Shown: positions 17,738 through 25,268, counted from the first letter of the stretch. The stretch: 34,688 bases of DNA from an uncultured Blautia sp. (GCA_958367245.1 CATXEA010000031.1:1-34688), one strand, 5' to 3'. Notes: generated by a model from the sequence alone, not told the origin. A program made the numbers and translations.

Positions 17738-17879
17738 TTATTCATCGAAGTCAAAATCATCAGGATCTAACCCTGCATCCTCCAGGACTTCCCGACGTTC
17801 ATCCTCATCCATCATTTCCAGCTCTTCGTACTGCAAGGAATTCTAAAACGATAGTTACATTGTTGTCGTATTGTTCCAT
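17738..17879 (-). pseudogene. Small acidic protein gene, frameshifted
   Basis: ATG 17879-17877 with an upstream AGGAG starts MEQYDNNVTIVLEFL; this frame soon ends at TGA. A second frame on the same strand continues LQYEELEMMDEDERREVLED, then about a dozen more acidic residues (DPDDFDFDE) to TAA 17740-17738. The 142-base span is one base off a multiple of three, and joining the frames near 17838 would give a protein of about 46 residues. This looks like a decayed small acidic conserved gene or a sequencing indel. Function unknown. The flanking 17604-17737 and 17880-18017 show no other gene. Confidence 0.4.
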
Positions 17880-18017
17880 GTGGAATTATCTCCTGATTTT
17901 AATGATTCCATTATCGTAGATACAGCGAATTATTATCCACATATTTTTGATGTAAAACACTTTAATTTATGTATTCATTAACAAAAGATGATGATAAAAA
18001 TATCATACGTATTCACC

Positions 18018-18052
18018 AAGAAAGCCCTATCCTAATCGGATGGGGCTTTCTT
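18018..18052 (-). terminator. Terminator of the first paralogous secreted protein gene
   Basis: AAGAAAGCCC and GGGCTTTCTT form perfect outer arms, with an inner ATCC/GGAT helix. It lies 20 bases past the stop codon at 18072. Confidence 0.75.
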
Positions 18053-18071
18053 ATGTCGTATCATTGTTAAT

Positions 18072-20006
18072 TTATCGTTTTATTGCTTTTACAGAAGAAT
18101 ACGAACTATAAGCATTCTTATTATCAACTTTCTGGTAAGCACGTACTCTATACTTATATGTCGTTCCTTTTTTTACTTTTTTATCTGTGAAATACGTTTT
18201 TCCATTAACGGTAGCAACTTTACTCCATGTTTTTCCTGTACTTCTCTCAACAATATATCCCTTCGCGCCAGTAATCTTAGACCAACTAACTTTAATGGCA
18301 CTGCTTCCGGATTTTGCAACCTTTACAGATGGGGTTTTCAGCTGAATTTTAAACTCTTTCTCTATGGTTCCGGAATAAATGCCTTTTCCATACAGTACTG
18401 CTCTTGCTGTACCAAGATTTTTATTATTGTAATAAACGATAGAATAATCTTTATCTTTCTTTAAAGTTTTCTTTCCATATTTAACAGTGAAATTCGGTTT
18501 CACTTCTTTTCCAGTGTAAGCAAAGGTAGTAGTTCCAGAGACTTTCGCTTTAGAAAAATTGTAACTTTTAGAACTTGGAGTAGCAGTAAAGGTTATTTTA
18601 GAAGGTAAAGGAATTTCTTCTATGGTAAGACCTAAAAGATAGTTGGTATTTGGCTTCAGCGTACAAACCTCTCCCTGGCGTACCCAAATACGATTTCCTT
18701 CCATTCCGTTTTCCTTAATCTCACTTACTGCAATACTCAATCCACGGAAACTGGACTCAATCAAATATTTTGTGGTTTTTCCGGTTTTTAATCTCATATA
18801 AATGTCGACACATTCATATGTAGGAACAGATTTTTCACCTTTTCCATTGATAACTGGTATTTCATTGAGACTTTTGATTTTAAAATTCTTAATTACTGTG
18901 TTTACTTTATAATCACCAACAAACAGGTAGGCATCATAGGTACCTGGTTTGAGCTCACTGGCTGATCCATCCGGATTAAGTGAAATTTTTACTTCTTCTG
19001 CGTATTGTGTACGAGTTTCAAAGCCATAACGATCACTGGTAGCAACATTTTCCGTAGTTCCATCTTCATAGGTGATTTTCAGAAGTCCTCCGATCAGAGA
19101 CAAGCTTTTATCGATATGCTGATAAATGAAATTACGGGCAGGTTTTTTCACCAGTTCAACAGATTTAATTTCGGGCGCTTTTTTTGCGACAAATTGAACA
19201 AAAGAATCTTGTTCATACAGTTCACACGTATATACATAGTATGTATTTCCCGCTACGAATTTACTGAATCTAGGATTAAAGTCAGCAAATGAAGAATCAC
19301 AAATGCCGATATATGCATCTTTGGGTTCCTCTGCAGTAATTACATATGCACCAGATTCTTCAGGAACAAATTTCACACAGGCAAAACCTCCGGAAGCTTT
19401 CACTCCTGCTGTATAGGTTCCATTATTTCCTAAAGTCATTTCCTGAGAACCTGCGGGATCAATAACATGGATAGTTGTTGTATCAGAAATAGCAGAATCG
19501 TAATCGTATTCTACGGTAAGCAGATAATCCCCTATATTCAAATAGTCAGTGCCAGCGTCACTTCCATCCAGGTTTGTAACATGACAGCTAAATGTATTAT
19601 CCAGACTATCAATAAATGCTTCGTCATAAAAATCTGTATATTCCAAAAGCTGTCTGGTGTTATCAGAGTAGCTGACTTCTATCTCCATACCTCTCAAATC
19701 AAAGGACTCAGACCCCAGCAGGTCATCCAGGCCATAATAAAGCTCTGTTCTGTCTGGCTCTTTTACGATCTGCAGCCCGGTTACCACTGCATCTATATCC
19801 GTTTCTGCCATCATAGGTTCTGAAGCTTCATCATCTTCTAACGATGTAAATAATTCTGCGCTATCCTCTTCTTCCTGAGTGGAACCTGCCGAAAACATGA
19901 CATCTTCTGCCAGAGGTTCACTTGTAAAACAAGTTGCATATGCAGGCGTAGCGGACGTAGCAATTAGCGCACTGCATAAAAATAAAGCGACCATTTTCTT
20001 TTTCAT
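18072..20006 (-). CDS. Secreted Ig-like/FN3-like protein, paralogue A
   Basis: 644 residues with a Sec signal peptide (MKKKMVALFLCSALIATSAT, cleavage near PAYA). An acidic linker (27-75) leads to a Big_3-like domain (about 77-170; LYYGLDDLLGSESF, IEVSYSDNTRQLLEY), a beta-rich segment (190-285), a second Big_3-like domain (about 290-385), a YTGKEVKPNFTVKYG module (about 495-555) and a C-terminal FN3-like domain (about 560-644) ending YSSYSSVKAIKR. No sortase, SLH or membrane anchor is visible. The YTGK module relates it to the 1294-residue protein. It is a tandem duplicate of the next gene, with near-identical signal peptide and last ~150 residues and a more diverged middle. The ATG has an AAGGAGGATTTCAT site. 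A role in surface adhesion or carbohydrate binding is inference. Confidence 0.88.
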   Translation of the reverse strand: MKKKMVALFLCSALIATSATPAYATCFTSEPLAEDVMFSAGSTQEEEDSAELFTSLEDDEASEPMMAETDIDAVVTGLQIVKEPDRTELYYGLDDLLGSESFDLRGMEIEVSYSDNTRQLLEYTDFYDEAFIDSLDNTFSCHVTNLDGSDAGTDYLNIGDYLLTVEYDYDSAISDTTTIHVIDPAGSQEMTLGNNGTYTAGVKASGGFACVKFVPEESGAYVITAEEPKDAYIGICDSSFADFNPRFSKFVAGNTYYVYTCELYEQDSFVQFVAKKAPEIKSVELVKKPARNFIYQHIDKSLSLIGGLLKITYEDGTTENVATSDRYGFETRTQYAEEVKISLNPDGSASELKPGTYDAYLFVGDYKVNTVIKNFKIKSLNEIPVINGKGEKSVPTYECVDIYMRLKTGKTTKYLIESSFRGLSIAVSEIKENGMEGNRIWVRQGEVCTLKPNTNYLLGLTIEEIPLPSKITFTATPSSKSYNFSKAKVSGTTTFAYTGKEVKPNFTVKYGKKTLKKDKDYSIVYYNNKNLGTARAVLYGKGIYSGTIEKEFKIQLKTPSVKVAKSGSSAIKVSWSKITGAKGYIVERSTGKTWSKVATVNGKTYFTDKKVKKGTTYKYRVRAYQKVDNKNAYSSYSSVKAIKR

Positions 20007-20052
20007 ATGAAATCCTCCTTAGTAAAAATTTAAACATATTTTTTTACTTTAC

Positions 20053-20097
20053 AGATTCGTTTTTCAAATGTTTCACTATTATAGAAATAACAAATCT
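20053..20097 (-). promoter_or_regulatory. Conserved 5' UTR stem-loop, copy A
   Basis: On the minus strand AGATTTGTT pairs with AACGAATCT (one G-U), with an inner TTTC/GAAA helix. The same element with matching pairing stands before paralogue B. It lies between promoter and ribosome site, so it is in the mRNA leader; effect unknown. Confidence 0.5.
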
Positions 20098-20103
20098 ATT
20101 TTT

Positions 20104-20132
20104 ATACTATTCTTTTTTATATATATTGTCAA
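20104..20132 (-). promoter_or_regulatory. Promoter of paralogue A
   Basis: TTGACA (20132-20127), 17-base spacer, TAGTAT (20109-20104) on the minus strand. The -35 and its flank ACATATTGACAA are shared with the paralogue B promoter. Confidence 0.6.
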
Positions 20133-20167
20133 TATGTGGCTAAAAATGTGGCAATTTATTTTAAGGA

Positions 20168-20191
20168 ATAAAAAACAGCCATTTAGCTGTT
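20168..20191 (-). terminator. Terminator of paralogue B
   Basis: On the minus strand AACAGC-TAAATG-GCTGTT followed by TTTTATT. It lies downstream of the stop at 20278 and upstream of the paralogue A promoter. Confidence 0.75.
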
Positions 20192-20229
20192 CTCCTACGT
20201 TTCTTATTAAAATACCCAAACACAGATAT

Positions 20230-20257
20230 GGGGCGACTTCCGATAGGAAGTCACCCC
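20230..20257. repeat. Inverted repeat without T-tract
   Basis: GGGGCGACTTCC and GGAAGTCACCCC pair around GATA with one mismatch. It lies 20 bases past the paralogue B stop. It may help termination or protect the mRNA 3' end; it lacks a poly-T run on either strand. Confidence 0.5.
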
Positions 20258-20277
20258 AACTATTGACATAGAACCTT

Positions 20278-22206
20278 TTATCGTTTTATTGCTTTTACAG
20301 AAGAATAGGAGCTATAGGTATTCTTATTATTGACTTTGCAGTAAGCTCGCACTCTGTATTTATATGCGGTTCCTTTTTTCACTTTTTTATCGGTGAAATA
20401 CGTTTTTCCTTTAACAGTTGCCACCTTACTCCAAGTCTTCCCTGTACTGCGCTCAACGATATATCCCTGAGCGCCGGTACTCTTAGACCAGCTGACTTTA
20501 ACAGCGCTGCTTCCGGATTTTGCAACCTTTACAGACGGGGTTTTCAGCTGAATTTTAAACTCTTTCTCTATGGTTCCGGAATAAATACCTTTTCCATACA
20601 GTACTGCTCTTGCTGTACCAAGATTTTTATTATTGTAATAAGTAATGGAATAGTCTTTATCTTTCTTTAAAGTTTTCTTTCCGTATTTGACTGTAAAATT
20701 CGGTTTCACTTCTTTTCCAGTGTAAGCAAAAGTAGAAGTTCCGGAGATTTTAGCCTTAGAAAAATTATAGCTCTTGGTTCCTGGGGTAGCAATAAAGCTT
20801 ACTTTGGAAGGTAAATCTTCACTTATAGTAAGTGAGAGCAGATAGGTGGTATTTGGCTTCAGTGTACAAACATCTCTATCGCTTACACTGATCATCTGGC
20901 CTTCTGGTCCTTTTTCTCCCAGTTTTACTACATCAATCCAGTCGCTATGTAAACTGGACTGAATCAAATATTTTGTGGTCTTTCCTGTTTTGAATCTCAT
21001 GTAAACACGAAGACTTCCATATGTAGAAACAGATTTTTCACCTTTTCCATTAATAATTGGCATTTCATTCAGGCTTTTAATTTTAACATCTTTAATTACT
21101 GCATCTACTTTTTGATTACCAACAAACACATACACATCATAGGTACCTGGATTCAGCTCACTGTCTGAACCATCTGGATTTATTGAATATTTAATTTCTT
21201 CCCCATATTTTGTAAAGGTACCATATCCATTACCTGTATAAATGGTTTCTGCGGTACCATCTTCGTAGGTAATCTCCAGAACTCCTCCGATAAGTGCCAG
21301 TCTACTGTCAAGATACTGGTAAATAAACTTACGGGTAGGCTCTCTCACAAGTTCAACAGATTTGATTGCTGGCGCTTTTTTTGCAACAAATCGAACAGAA
21401 GTGTTTCTTTCATATAAATCCTCAGCATATATATAGTAGGTATTTCCGGCTACAAATGTGCTATTTCCAGGGTCAATACCCTCAAAAGAAGAATCACAAA
21501 TACCAACAGAAGCATCTTCTGGCTCTTCTACGGTAACTATATATGCGCCAGATTCTGCCGGTACGAATTTCGCACAGGCAAAATCCCCAGATGCTTTGAC
21601 ACTTGTTTCATAAGTTCCATTTTCTACCAGAGGCATTTCCTGTAAACTGACAGGATCAATGCTGCGGACAACCGTTGTATCAGAAATGGCAGTATCATAA
21701 TCGTATTCTACAGTAAGCAAATAATCTCCCTTATCCAGGTATGTAGGATCTGTATTAATCTCACTTCCATCCATGTTTGTAACGGAGCAGCTAAATGTGT
21801 TTTCCAGGCTATCATAAAGTTCTTCCTCAAACTCGTCATATTCCAGTAGCTGACGGGTGTTATCGGAGTAGCTGACTTCTATCTGCAGACCTGTCAAATC
21901 AAAGAAATCAGAACCGCAAAATACCTCCAAGCCATAATAATATTCCACTCTGTCTGGATCTTTTACGATCTGTAGCCCGGTTACCACTGCGTTTATATCC
22001 GTTTCTGCCAGCATAGGTTCTGAAGCTTCATTCTCTTCTAACGATGTAAATAATTCTGCGGTACCCTCTTCTTCCTGCGTGGAACCTGCCGAAAACATGG
22101 CATCTTCTGCCAGAGGTTCACTTGTAAAACAAGTTGCGTATGCAGGCGAAGCGGACGTAGCAATTAGCGCACTGCATAAAAATAAAGCGACCATTTTCTT
22201 TTTCAT
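20278..22206 (-). CDS. Secreted Ig-like/FN3-like protein, paralogue B
   Basis: 642 residues from the ATG at 22206, chosen because AAGGAGGATTTCAT lies directly before it and because it matches paralogue A exactly; an in-frame ATG 33 bases earlier has no ribosome site. Domain order is the same as paralogue A: signal peptide ending PAYA, acidic linker, Big_3-like domain (EYYGLEVFCGSDFF), beta-rich segment, second Big_3-like domain (LALIGGVLEITYEDGT), YTGKEVKPNFTVKYG module and FN3-like C-terminus ending YSSYSSVKAIKR. The middle differs from paralogue A by many substitutions, while both ends are almost identical, suggesting selection or gene conversion at the ends. No cell-wall anchor is visible. 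Confidence 0.88.
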   Translation of the reverse strand: MKKKMVALFLCSALIATSASPAYATCFTSEPLAEDAMFSAGSTQEEEGTAELFTSLEENEASEPMLAETDINAVVTGLQIVKDPDRVEYYYGLEVFCGSDFFDLTGLQIEVSYSDNTRQLLEYDEFEEELYDSLENTFSCSVTNMDGSEINTDPTYLDKGDYLLTVEYDYDTAISDTTVVRSIDPVSLQEMPLVENGTYETSVKASGDFACAKFVPAESGAYIVTVEEPEDASVGICDSSFEGIDPGNSTFVAGNTYYIYAEDLYERNTSVRFVAKKAPAIKSVELVREPTRKFIYQYLDSRLALIGGVLEITYEDGTAETIYTGNGYGTFTKYGEEIKYSINPDGSDSELNPGTYDVYVFVGNQKVDAVIKDVKIKSLNEMPIINGKGEKSVSTYGSLRVYMRFKTGKTTKYLIQSSLHSDWIDVVKLGEKGPEGQMISVSDRDVCTLKPNTTYLLSLTISEDLPSKVSFIATPGTKSYNFSKAKISGTSTFAYTGKEVKPNFTVKYGKKTLKKDKDYSITYYNNKNLGTARAVLYGKGIYSGTIEKEFKIQLKTPSVKVAKSGSSAVKVSWSKSTGAQGYIVERSTGKTWSKVATVKGKTYFTDKKVKKGTAYKYRVRAYCKVNNKNTYSSYSSVKAIKR

Positions 22207-22251
22207 ATGAAATCCTCCTTCGTAAAAATTCATATACATTTTTTACTTTAC

Positions 22252-22296
22252 AGATTTGTTCTTCAAATGTTTCACCATTATAGAAACAACAAATCT
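22252..22296 (-). promoter_or_regulatory. Conserved 5' UTR stem-loop, copy B
   Basis: On the minus strand AGATTTGTT pairs perfectly with AACAAATCT, enclosing TGTTTC/GAAACA. Same position and core sequence (CTATAAT-GTGAAACATTTGAA) as copy A. Confidence 0.5.
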
Positions 22297-22302
22297 ATTT
22301 TT

Positions 22303-22331
22303 AGATTATTCTATTTTTAATATGTTGTCAA
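22303..22331 (-). promoter_or_regulatory. Promoter of paralogue B
   Basis: TTGACA (22331-22326), 17-base spacer, TAATCT (22308-22303) on the minus strand. The -10 is weak but the position and flank match the paralogue A promoter. Confidence 0.5.
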
Positions 22332-22428
22332 TATGTGGCTAAAAATGTGTCAAATTATTTTAAGGATAACCGCCAAATAATACTGCGAATTTTAGTTCTG
22401 CTGGAGAAGGCTCTGGCTATATAGCAAT

Positions 22429-22658
22429 CTAAACTACATCCTGTTTATGAGCTGTGAAAGTGAGAGTGCTGATTTTTCTGACTGGATCTGATATCTGACA
22501 GGCTTTTTTACAAAAACGGATAACTGCATTGTAAAAACAACTGGGAGATATCCCGTATTCATTACACCTTGCAGCATCCGTTAAACTACTTTGTCTGCAC
22601 TCGGTTACAGGTCTATCCATTCGACCAGAGAACGCCCTGGCGCATGTTTGTTACTCAT
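22429..22658 (-). pseudogene. IS66-family TnpA (accessory ORF) remnant
   Basis: ATG 22658 has a GGAGG ribosome site and starts MSNKHAPGRSLVEWIDL, then stops at TAA 22607-22605. A frame shifted by one base continues VTECRQSSLTDAARCNEYGI, then SPSCFYNAVIRFCKKACQIS and ends in HKQDVV. The pattern 'ECRQSGL..A.WC...GI..STFYNAV.RLRKKAC' and the KQDVV tail are those of the short IS66 TnpA protein of Clostridia. With a frameshift, an early stop and no TnpB or TnpC nearby, it is a dead fragment. Confidence 0.75.
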
Positions 22659-22917
22659 AATAAAACCTCCAACGATAATACTCTTTCATATCATTTACAC
22701 TTATTTCTTGATTTGATTCCTGCCATGATTTTAAATTACCTTTCGCTTTTATCCATGGCATTTCGGAATGATTTAATCCTTCTAGTTCATCGCCATCCAA
22801 CTCACCATAAGAATCATATATTTCTCCTGCAAATGAAAGAAATTCCTCTGGGATATCAGATGGACCATTTATTTTAGGAATATAACCAAATCCCTGTATT
22901 CCTGCAGCCTCTTCCAA
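22651..22917 (-). pseudogene. C-terminal fragment of a Panacea/DUF4065 (GepA-like) protein
   Basis: 88 residues from a TTG with no ribosome site; a stop codon lies seven codons upstream in the same frame. The segment IYDSYGELDGDELEGLNHSE, then MPWIKAKGN and MKEYYRWRF match the C-terminal half of Panacea domain proteins ('YG.LsG..L..LtH.E.PW..A....I....mk.Y'). Intact members are about 150-190 residues and act as antitoxins in some toxin-antitoxin pairs. The N-terminal half is missing. Its stop overlaps the first codons of the IS66 TnpA remnant by eight bases, marking a deletion or insertion joint. Confidence 0.6.
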
Positions 22918-22951
22918 TGAAGTTATACCTTTTCAGCTACTCATCTGCAAC

Positions 22952-22996
22952 AAAAAAAGCCCACTCACAAGACCATTTACAGAACTGTGAATGAGC
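22952..22996 (-). terminator. Minus-strand terminator hairpin
   Basis: On the minus strand GCTCATTCACAG pairs with CTTGTGAGTGGGC (several G-U) and is followed by TTTTTTTG. No convincing gene ends just before it; a 55-codon hydrophobic frame (23104-22937) runs through it. The rest of 22997-23231 holds nothing I can name. Confidence 0.5.
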
Positions 22997-23231
22997 ATTT
23001 TCATTCAAAAACTTATATCGAATTATCCATGTAATAATTTCTGCTAAAAATGTACCGGTTTTAACTATACTTAACACTAACCATATCAGCGAAAATAACG
23101 TCATCGCCAGAATTTCTCAGAGGAGTTTATTTTGGAAATGGTTCTATTTTTGTTGGCAAAAAGCTATACCAACTTCGCCCTTTTATTTGCAATTCTAACA
23201 AAAGCGGAACCGATAATCAAGCGTTTTCAAT

Positions 23232-23268
23232 AAAAAAGGAATGATTTCACATTTCTGCTAATCATTCC
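23232..23268 (-). terminator. Terminator of the displaced tRNA-Arg gene
   Basis: On the minus strand GGAATGATT and AATCATTCC form a perfect nine-pair stem followed by TTTTTTA. It begins six bases after the tRNA 3' end, as expected for a native tRNA terminator. Confidence 0.8.
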
Positions 23269-23273
23269 GCTAC

Positions 23274-23314
23274 CGTTCCCTGCGGGAATCGAACCCACAT
23301 CAGACGCTTAGGAG
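23274..23314 (-). tRNA. 3' fragment of tRNA-Arg (CCT): likely attachment-site remnant
   Basis: On the minus strand the sequence CTCCTAAGCGTCTG (23314-23301) gives an anticodon loop with CCT and the 3' arm of the anticodon stem. It is followed by a TGTGGGTTCGATTCCCGC T-arm, the 3' acceptor strand AGGGAAC and discriminator G. Upstream of the loop the expected GACGC arm is missing (TCGCT instead), and no D-arm or 5' acceptor is present. The break in the anticodon region and the intact terminator after it fit a tRNA 3' end displaced when an element integrated into the gene. The intact copy should lie at the other end of the element, to the right of this window. Confidence 0.75.
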
Positions 23315-23640
23315 AGCGAATAGGTAGTGTCAATTCCAGACAAGAACTATCATTATAAGCCCTTTAAAGTCACGGCTTTTTTCTACTTCCGAGTCAAATC
23401 AAGTCAATTCCTGTACCCCACATATATGCCTTAGATAAGACCTGTTTATTAGCAGAATATTTGCATCAGCTAATACTTGGGGAATACCTTCGTGTCACCA
23501 CCATTATGAAAAATATGGCTACCATCGTTCAAGCATTCGAGAATGATAAACAATATGAAATTGAATTGATTTCTACATATATAATACCGTACTTTAGACT
23601 GGTTGTCTACGGTGTTTTGACTACTGATAATGTAAATTTT
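23315..23640. other. Element end region without a gene
   Basis: About 325 bases between the attachment remnant and the first element gene. It holds two copies of GTCAATTCC (23329-23337 and 23403-23411) and a related GAGTCAAATC between them, which could be integrase arm sites, and a weak AAGCC/GGCTT hairpin followed by TTTT at 23357-23381. A 67-codon + frame at 23461 has no ribosome site and was not accepted. Confidence 0.4.
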
Positions 23641-23865
23641 TTATGCCAACATTTTTCCTTCTAAATAGGAACATCGCAAGTAATCCGGATTCGTATAATA
23701 TACATTAGAATTAAAATCAGAAATTTCATCCGTAATAAATGATGAAAAAATATCATCTTTCTGTTTGTCCGTCATGAATAGATTCACGCTTTTCAAATGT
23801 AACTCCCATGATATATTACTTGTAGTGACATCCAAAACATTAGTAAAGTTATATTTTTCAGGCAT
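23641..23865 (-). CDS. Unknown 74-residue protein, last gene of the DUF4869 cluster
   Basis: 74 residues starting MPEKYNFTNVLDVTTS; the ATG at 23865 has AGG five bases upstream, a weak site. I do not recognise the family. The protein is mixed in composition, with an acidic centre (SSFITDEISDFNSN) and no membrane segment or signal. It begins nine bases after the stop of the DUF4869 gene, so it is probably translated from the same message. It may be a truncated N-terminus of a longer protein: the same first codons (MPEKS) reappear in the duplicated scrap at 25320 and stop at once. Confidence 0.5.
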   Translation of the reverse strand: MPEKYNFTNVLDVTTSNISWELHLKSVNLFMTDKQKDDIFSSFITDEISDFNSNVYYTNPDYLRCSYLEGKMLA

Positions 23866-23937
23866 TTACCTGATCTAAACATACTCTCCTGCAATATCAA
23901 CATATTCCAACATATTATGAACAATATCACCTGTATT
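23861..23937 (-). repeat. Parent copy of a 77-base duplication (end of DUF4869 gene 1)
   Basis: This stretch, holding the last 20 codons of DUF4869 gene 1 and the first codons of the 74-residue gene, recurs at 25320-25396 with only a handful of differences. Confidence 0.85.
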
Positions 23938-24315
23938 GAGAATTTCTATTTCAAAATCTTCTTCTCCAAAATCCATAATATGTCTTAAATTTATTGTCAA
24001 GTCTTTTGATTTACCTATAGAAAGAATCCATTTTGCACAATCATCTCCACATACAGACGCATTAAACACTTTTCCAGATTGGTCAAATGCCATCAGCATC
24101 AATGTCTTTACAGAACCTGACAGTTCTTTTGTGGAAATCGTTCCTAATACTGGACTTTGTATCAGATGAGAACTTATCACTTCTGACTTATCTACAGCTT
24201 TAATTATTCTGATTGATAATTCGTTTGTAATCCATTCATCCTCATATCGATTATCGAAATAAGTCGGAGGATGATAAATCGCATTCTCCATATTTCCTAA
24301 ATATATTTTTAACAT
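23875..24315 (-). CDS. DUF4869 domain protein, copy 1
   Basis: 146 residues. The whole protein matches what I recall of the DUF4869 family: MLKIYLGNMENAIY at the start, YEDEWIT, VDKSEVISSHLIQSPVLG, ELSGSVKTLMLMAF, then CGDDCAKWIL and NLRHIMDFGEEDFEI, ending AGEYV. No signal peptide, membrane helix or catalytic motif is evident; the conserved C-G-D-x-C-A-K-W core is notable. Function unknown. The ATG has an AGCAGGAGATCACT ribosome site. It follows the small ATPase gene by 41 bases and is about half identical to copy 2 on the other side of that ATPase, so the pair flanks the ATPase. Confidence 0.8.
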   Translation of the reverse strand: MLKIYLGNMENAIYHPPTYFDNRYEDEWITNELSIRIIKAVDKSEVISSHLIQSPVLGTISTKELSGSVKTLMLMAFDQSGKVFNASVCGDDCAKWILSIGKSKDLTINLRHIMDFGEEDFEIEILNTGDIVHNMLEYVDIAGEYV

Positions 24316-24356
24316 AGTGATCTCCTGCTACTTATAGTACATGCATATTCTCCAAG

Positions 24357-24815
24357 CTACTCATTTGTCCCATATATCCGATATAATTCATGGTAACTTT
24401 GCTTCAATGTTCCATACTTCCCGGATGTCCGGATCCCATAAATTTCTTCCACACTATATGGTAAAGCTGGCAAGGATTCTCTCGTTACAATCACATAATA
24501 ATTATCTGTTTTCTGAATTTCTCTAGCAAACTCCTCAGTCTTGATAAAATCATTTCCCTCATCAATAAATACGATACTGTCCGTAATCTCCGCCAGTTGT
24601 CCTTTCCACAAAGCACCTTCCAGCACATAACATTTCTTATCGCATGTCAAATCTACCGGACTTCCTGTTGGATTGTTCACATATTCCTGAATTATATCTA
24701 CAAGAGTAGTTTTTCCCGTAGCGCTGTCCCCGCGAATGATCGTTAAATTTTTCCGAATTTCAAAATCATATTTTAAGCGTTTTGTTGATACAATAACTCT
24801 ATGTTTCCCTCTCAT
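24357..24815 (-). CDS. Small P-loop ATPase-like protein between two DUF4869 genes
   Basis: 152 residues. A Walker A motif GDSATGKTTL (about 29-38) and a Walker B strand SIVFIDEGNDF (about 80-90) are clear. A later TRESLPALPYSVEEIYGIRT segment is polar and could serve as a sensor or arginine region. The protein is short for an AAA or ABC ATPase and lacks an ABC signature, so it may be a nucleotide-binding regulator rather than a motor. The ATG follows a GGAGGGGTGG ribosome site and lies 15 bases after the stop of DUF4869 copy 2, implying co-translation. Function unknown; the tight pairing with DUF4869 suggests a shared role. Confidence 0.75.
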   Translation of the reverse strand: MRGKHRVIVSTKRLKYDFEIRKNLTIIRGDSATGKTTLVDIIQEYVNNPTGSPVDLTCDKKCYVLEGALWKGQLAEITDSIVFIDEGNDFIKTEEFAREIQKTDNYYVIVTRESLPALPYSVEEIYGIRTSGKYGTLKQSYHELYRIYGTNE

Positions 24816-24830
24816 CGTACCACCCCTCCA

Positions 24831-25268
24831 TTAGACAAATTCTCCTGCAATCGGTACCAGTTCTTTCATAGAATGAACAATTTCATTAGTATTCAAAATA
24901 CGAATTTCAAAAGGTTCCTTACCGAAATCCATCAGATGCCTCAGATTTACAGTCCTGTCTTCCGATTCTGCAATTTTAAGCAGCCATTTCGCACAGTTAT
25001 CTCCACAGGTTGATACGTTGAAAATTTTATCTTTATTAAACTTAAAAAGGATTAACGTTTTTACTCCTCCGGATAACCCGGTTGGCGGAATCTTTCCTAA
25101 AACCGGACTATCTATTACTCCACTATCCAAAACTGTTGACTTATCTACATCTTGAATCATTTCTTTCACAAAAGGATCTACAATCCAACTATCTTCATAA
25201 TCATATTTAAAATAAGCCGATGTATTATATACAGCTTCTTTCATATCACCATAATAAATATTCAGCAT
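24831..25268 (-). CDS. DUF4869 domain protein, copy 2
   Basis: 145 residues from the ATG at 25268, which has AAAGGAAGGGAT upstream and aligns with the start of copy 1; the frame is open for 13 more codons without a better start. Shared blocks with copy 1 include YEDSWI, VDKSTVL, SPVLGKI, LSGGVKTLIL, CGDNCAKWLLKI, NLRHLMDFG and a C-terminal IAGEFV. Differences are spread through the protein, so this is an old duplication or a separate acquisition, unlike the recent scrap at 25320-25396. First gene of the DUF4869-ATPase-DUF4869 run; transcription may come from the Fic promoter at 26555. Confidence 0.8.
   Translation of the reverse strand: MLNIYYGDMKEAVYNTSAYFKYDYEDSWIVDPFVKEMIQDVDKSTVLDSGVIDSPVLGKIPPTGLSGGVKTLILFKFNKDKIFNVSTCGDNCAKWLLKIAESEDRTVNLRHLMDFGKEPFEIRILNTNEIVHSMKELVPIAGEFV

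Noticed and set aside
22937..23104. 55-codon minus-strand frame with a hydrophobic segment (MTLFSLIWLVLSIVK)
   Set aside because: No proper ribosome site, and its C-terminal codons run through a clear terminator hairpin with T-tract; more likely chance, though a small membrane peptide cannot be excluded.
23461..23664. 67-codon + frame near the element end
   Set aside because: Starts with TTG and no ribosome site, no family resemblance, and its end overlaps the likely end of a minus-strand gene.
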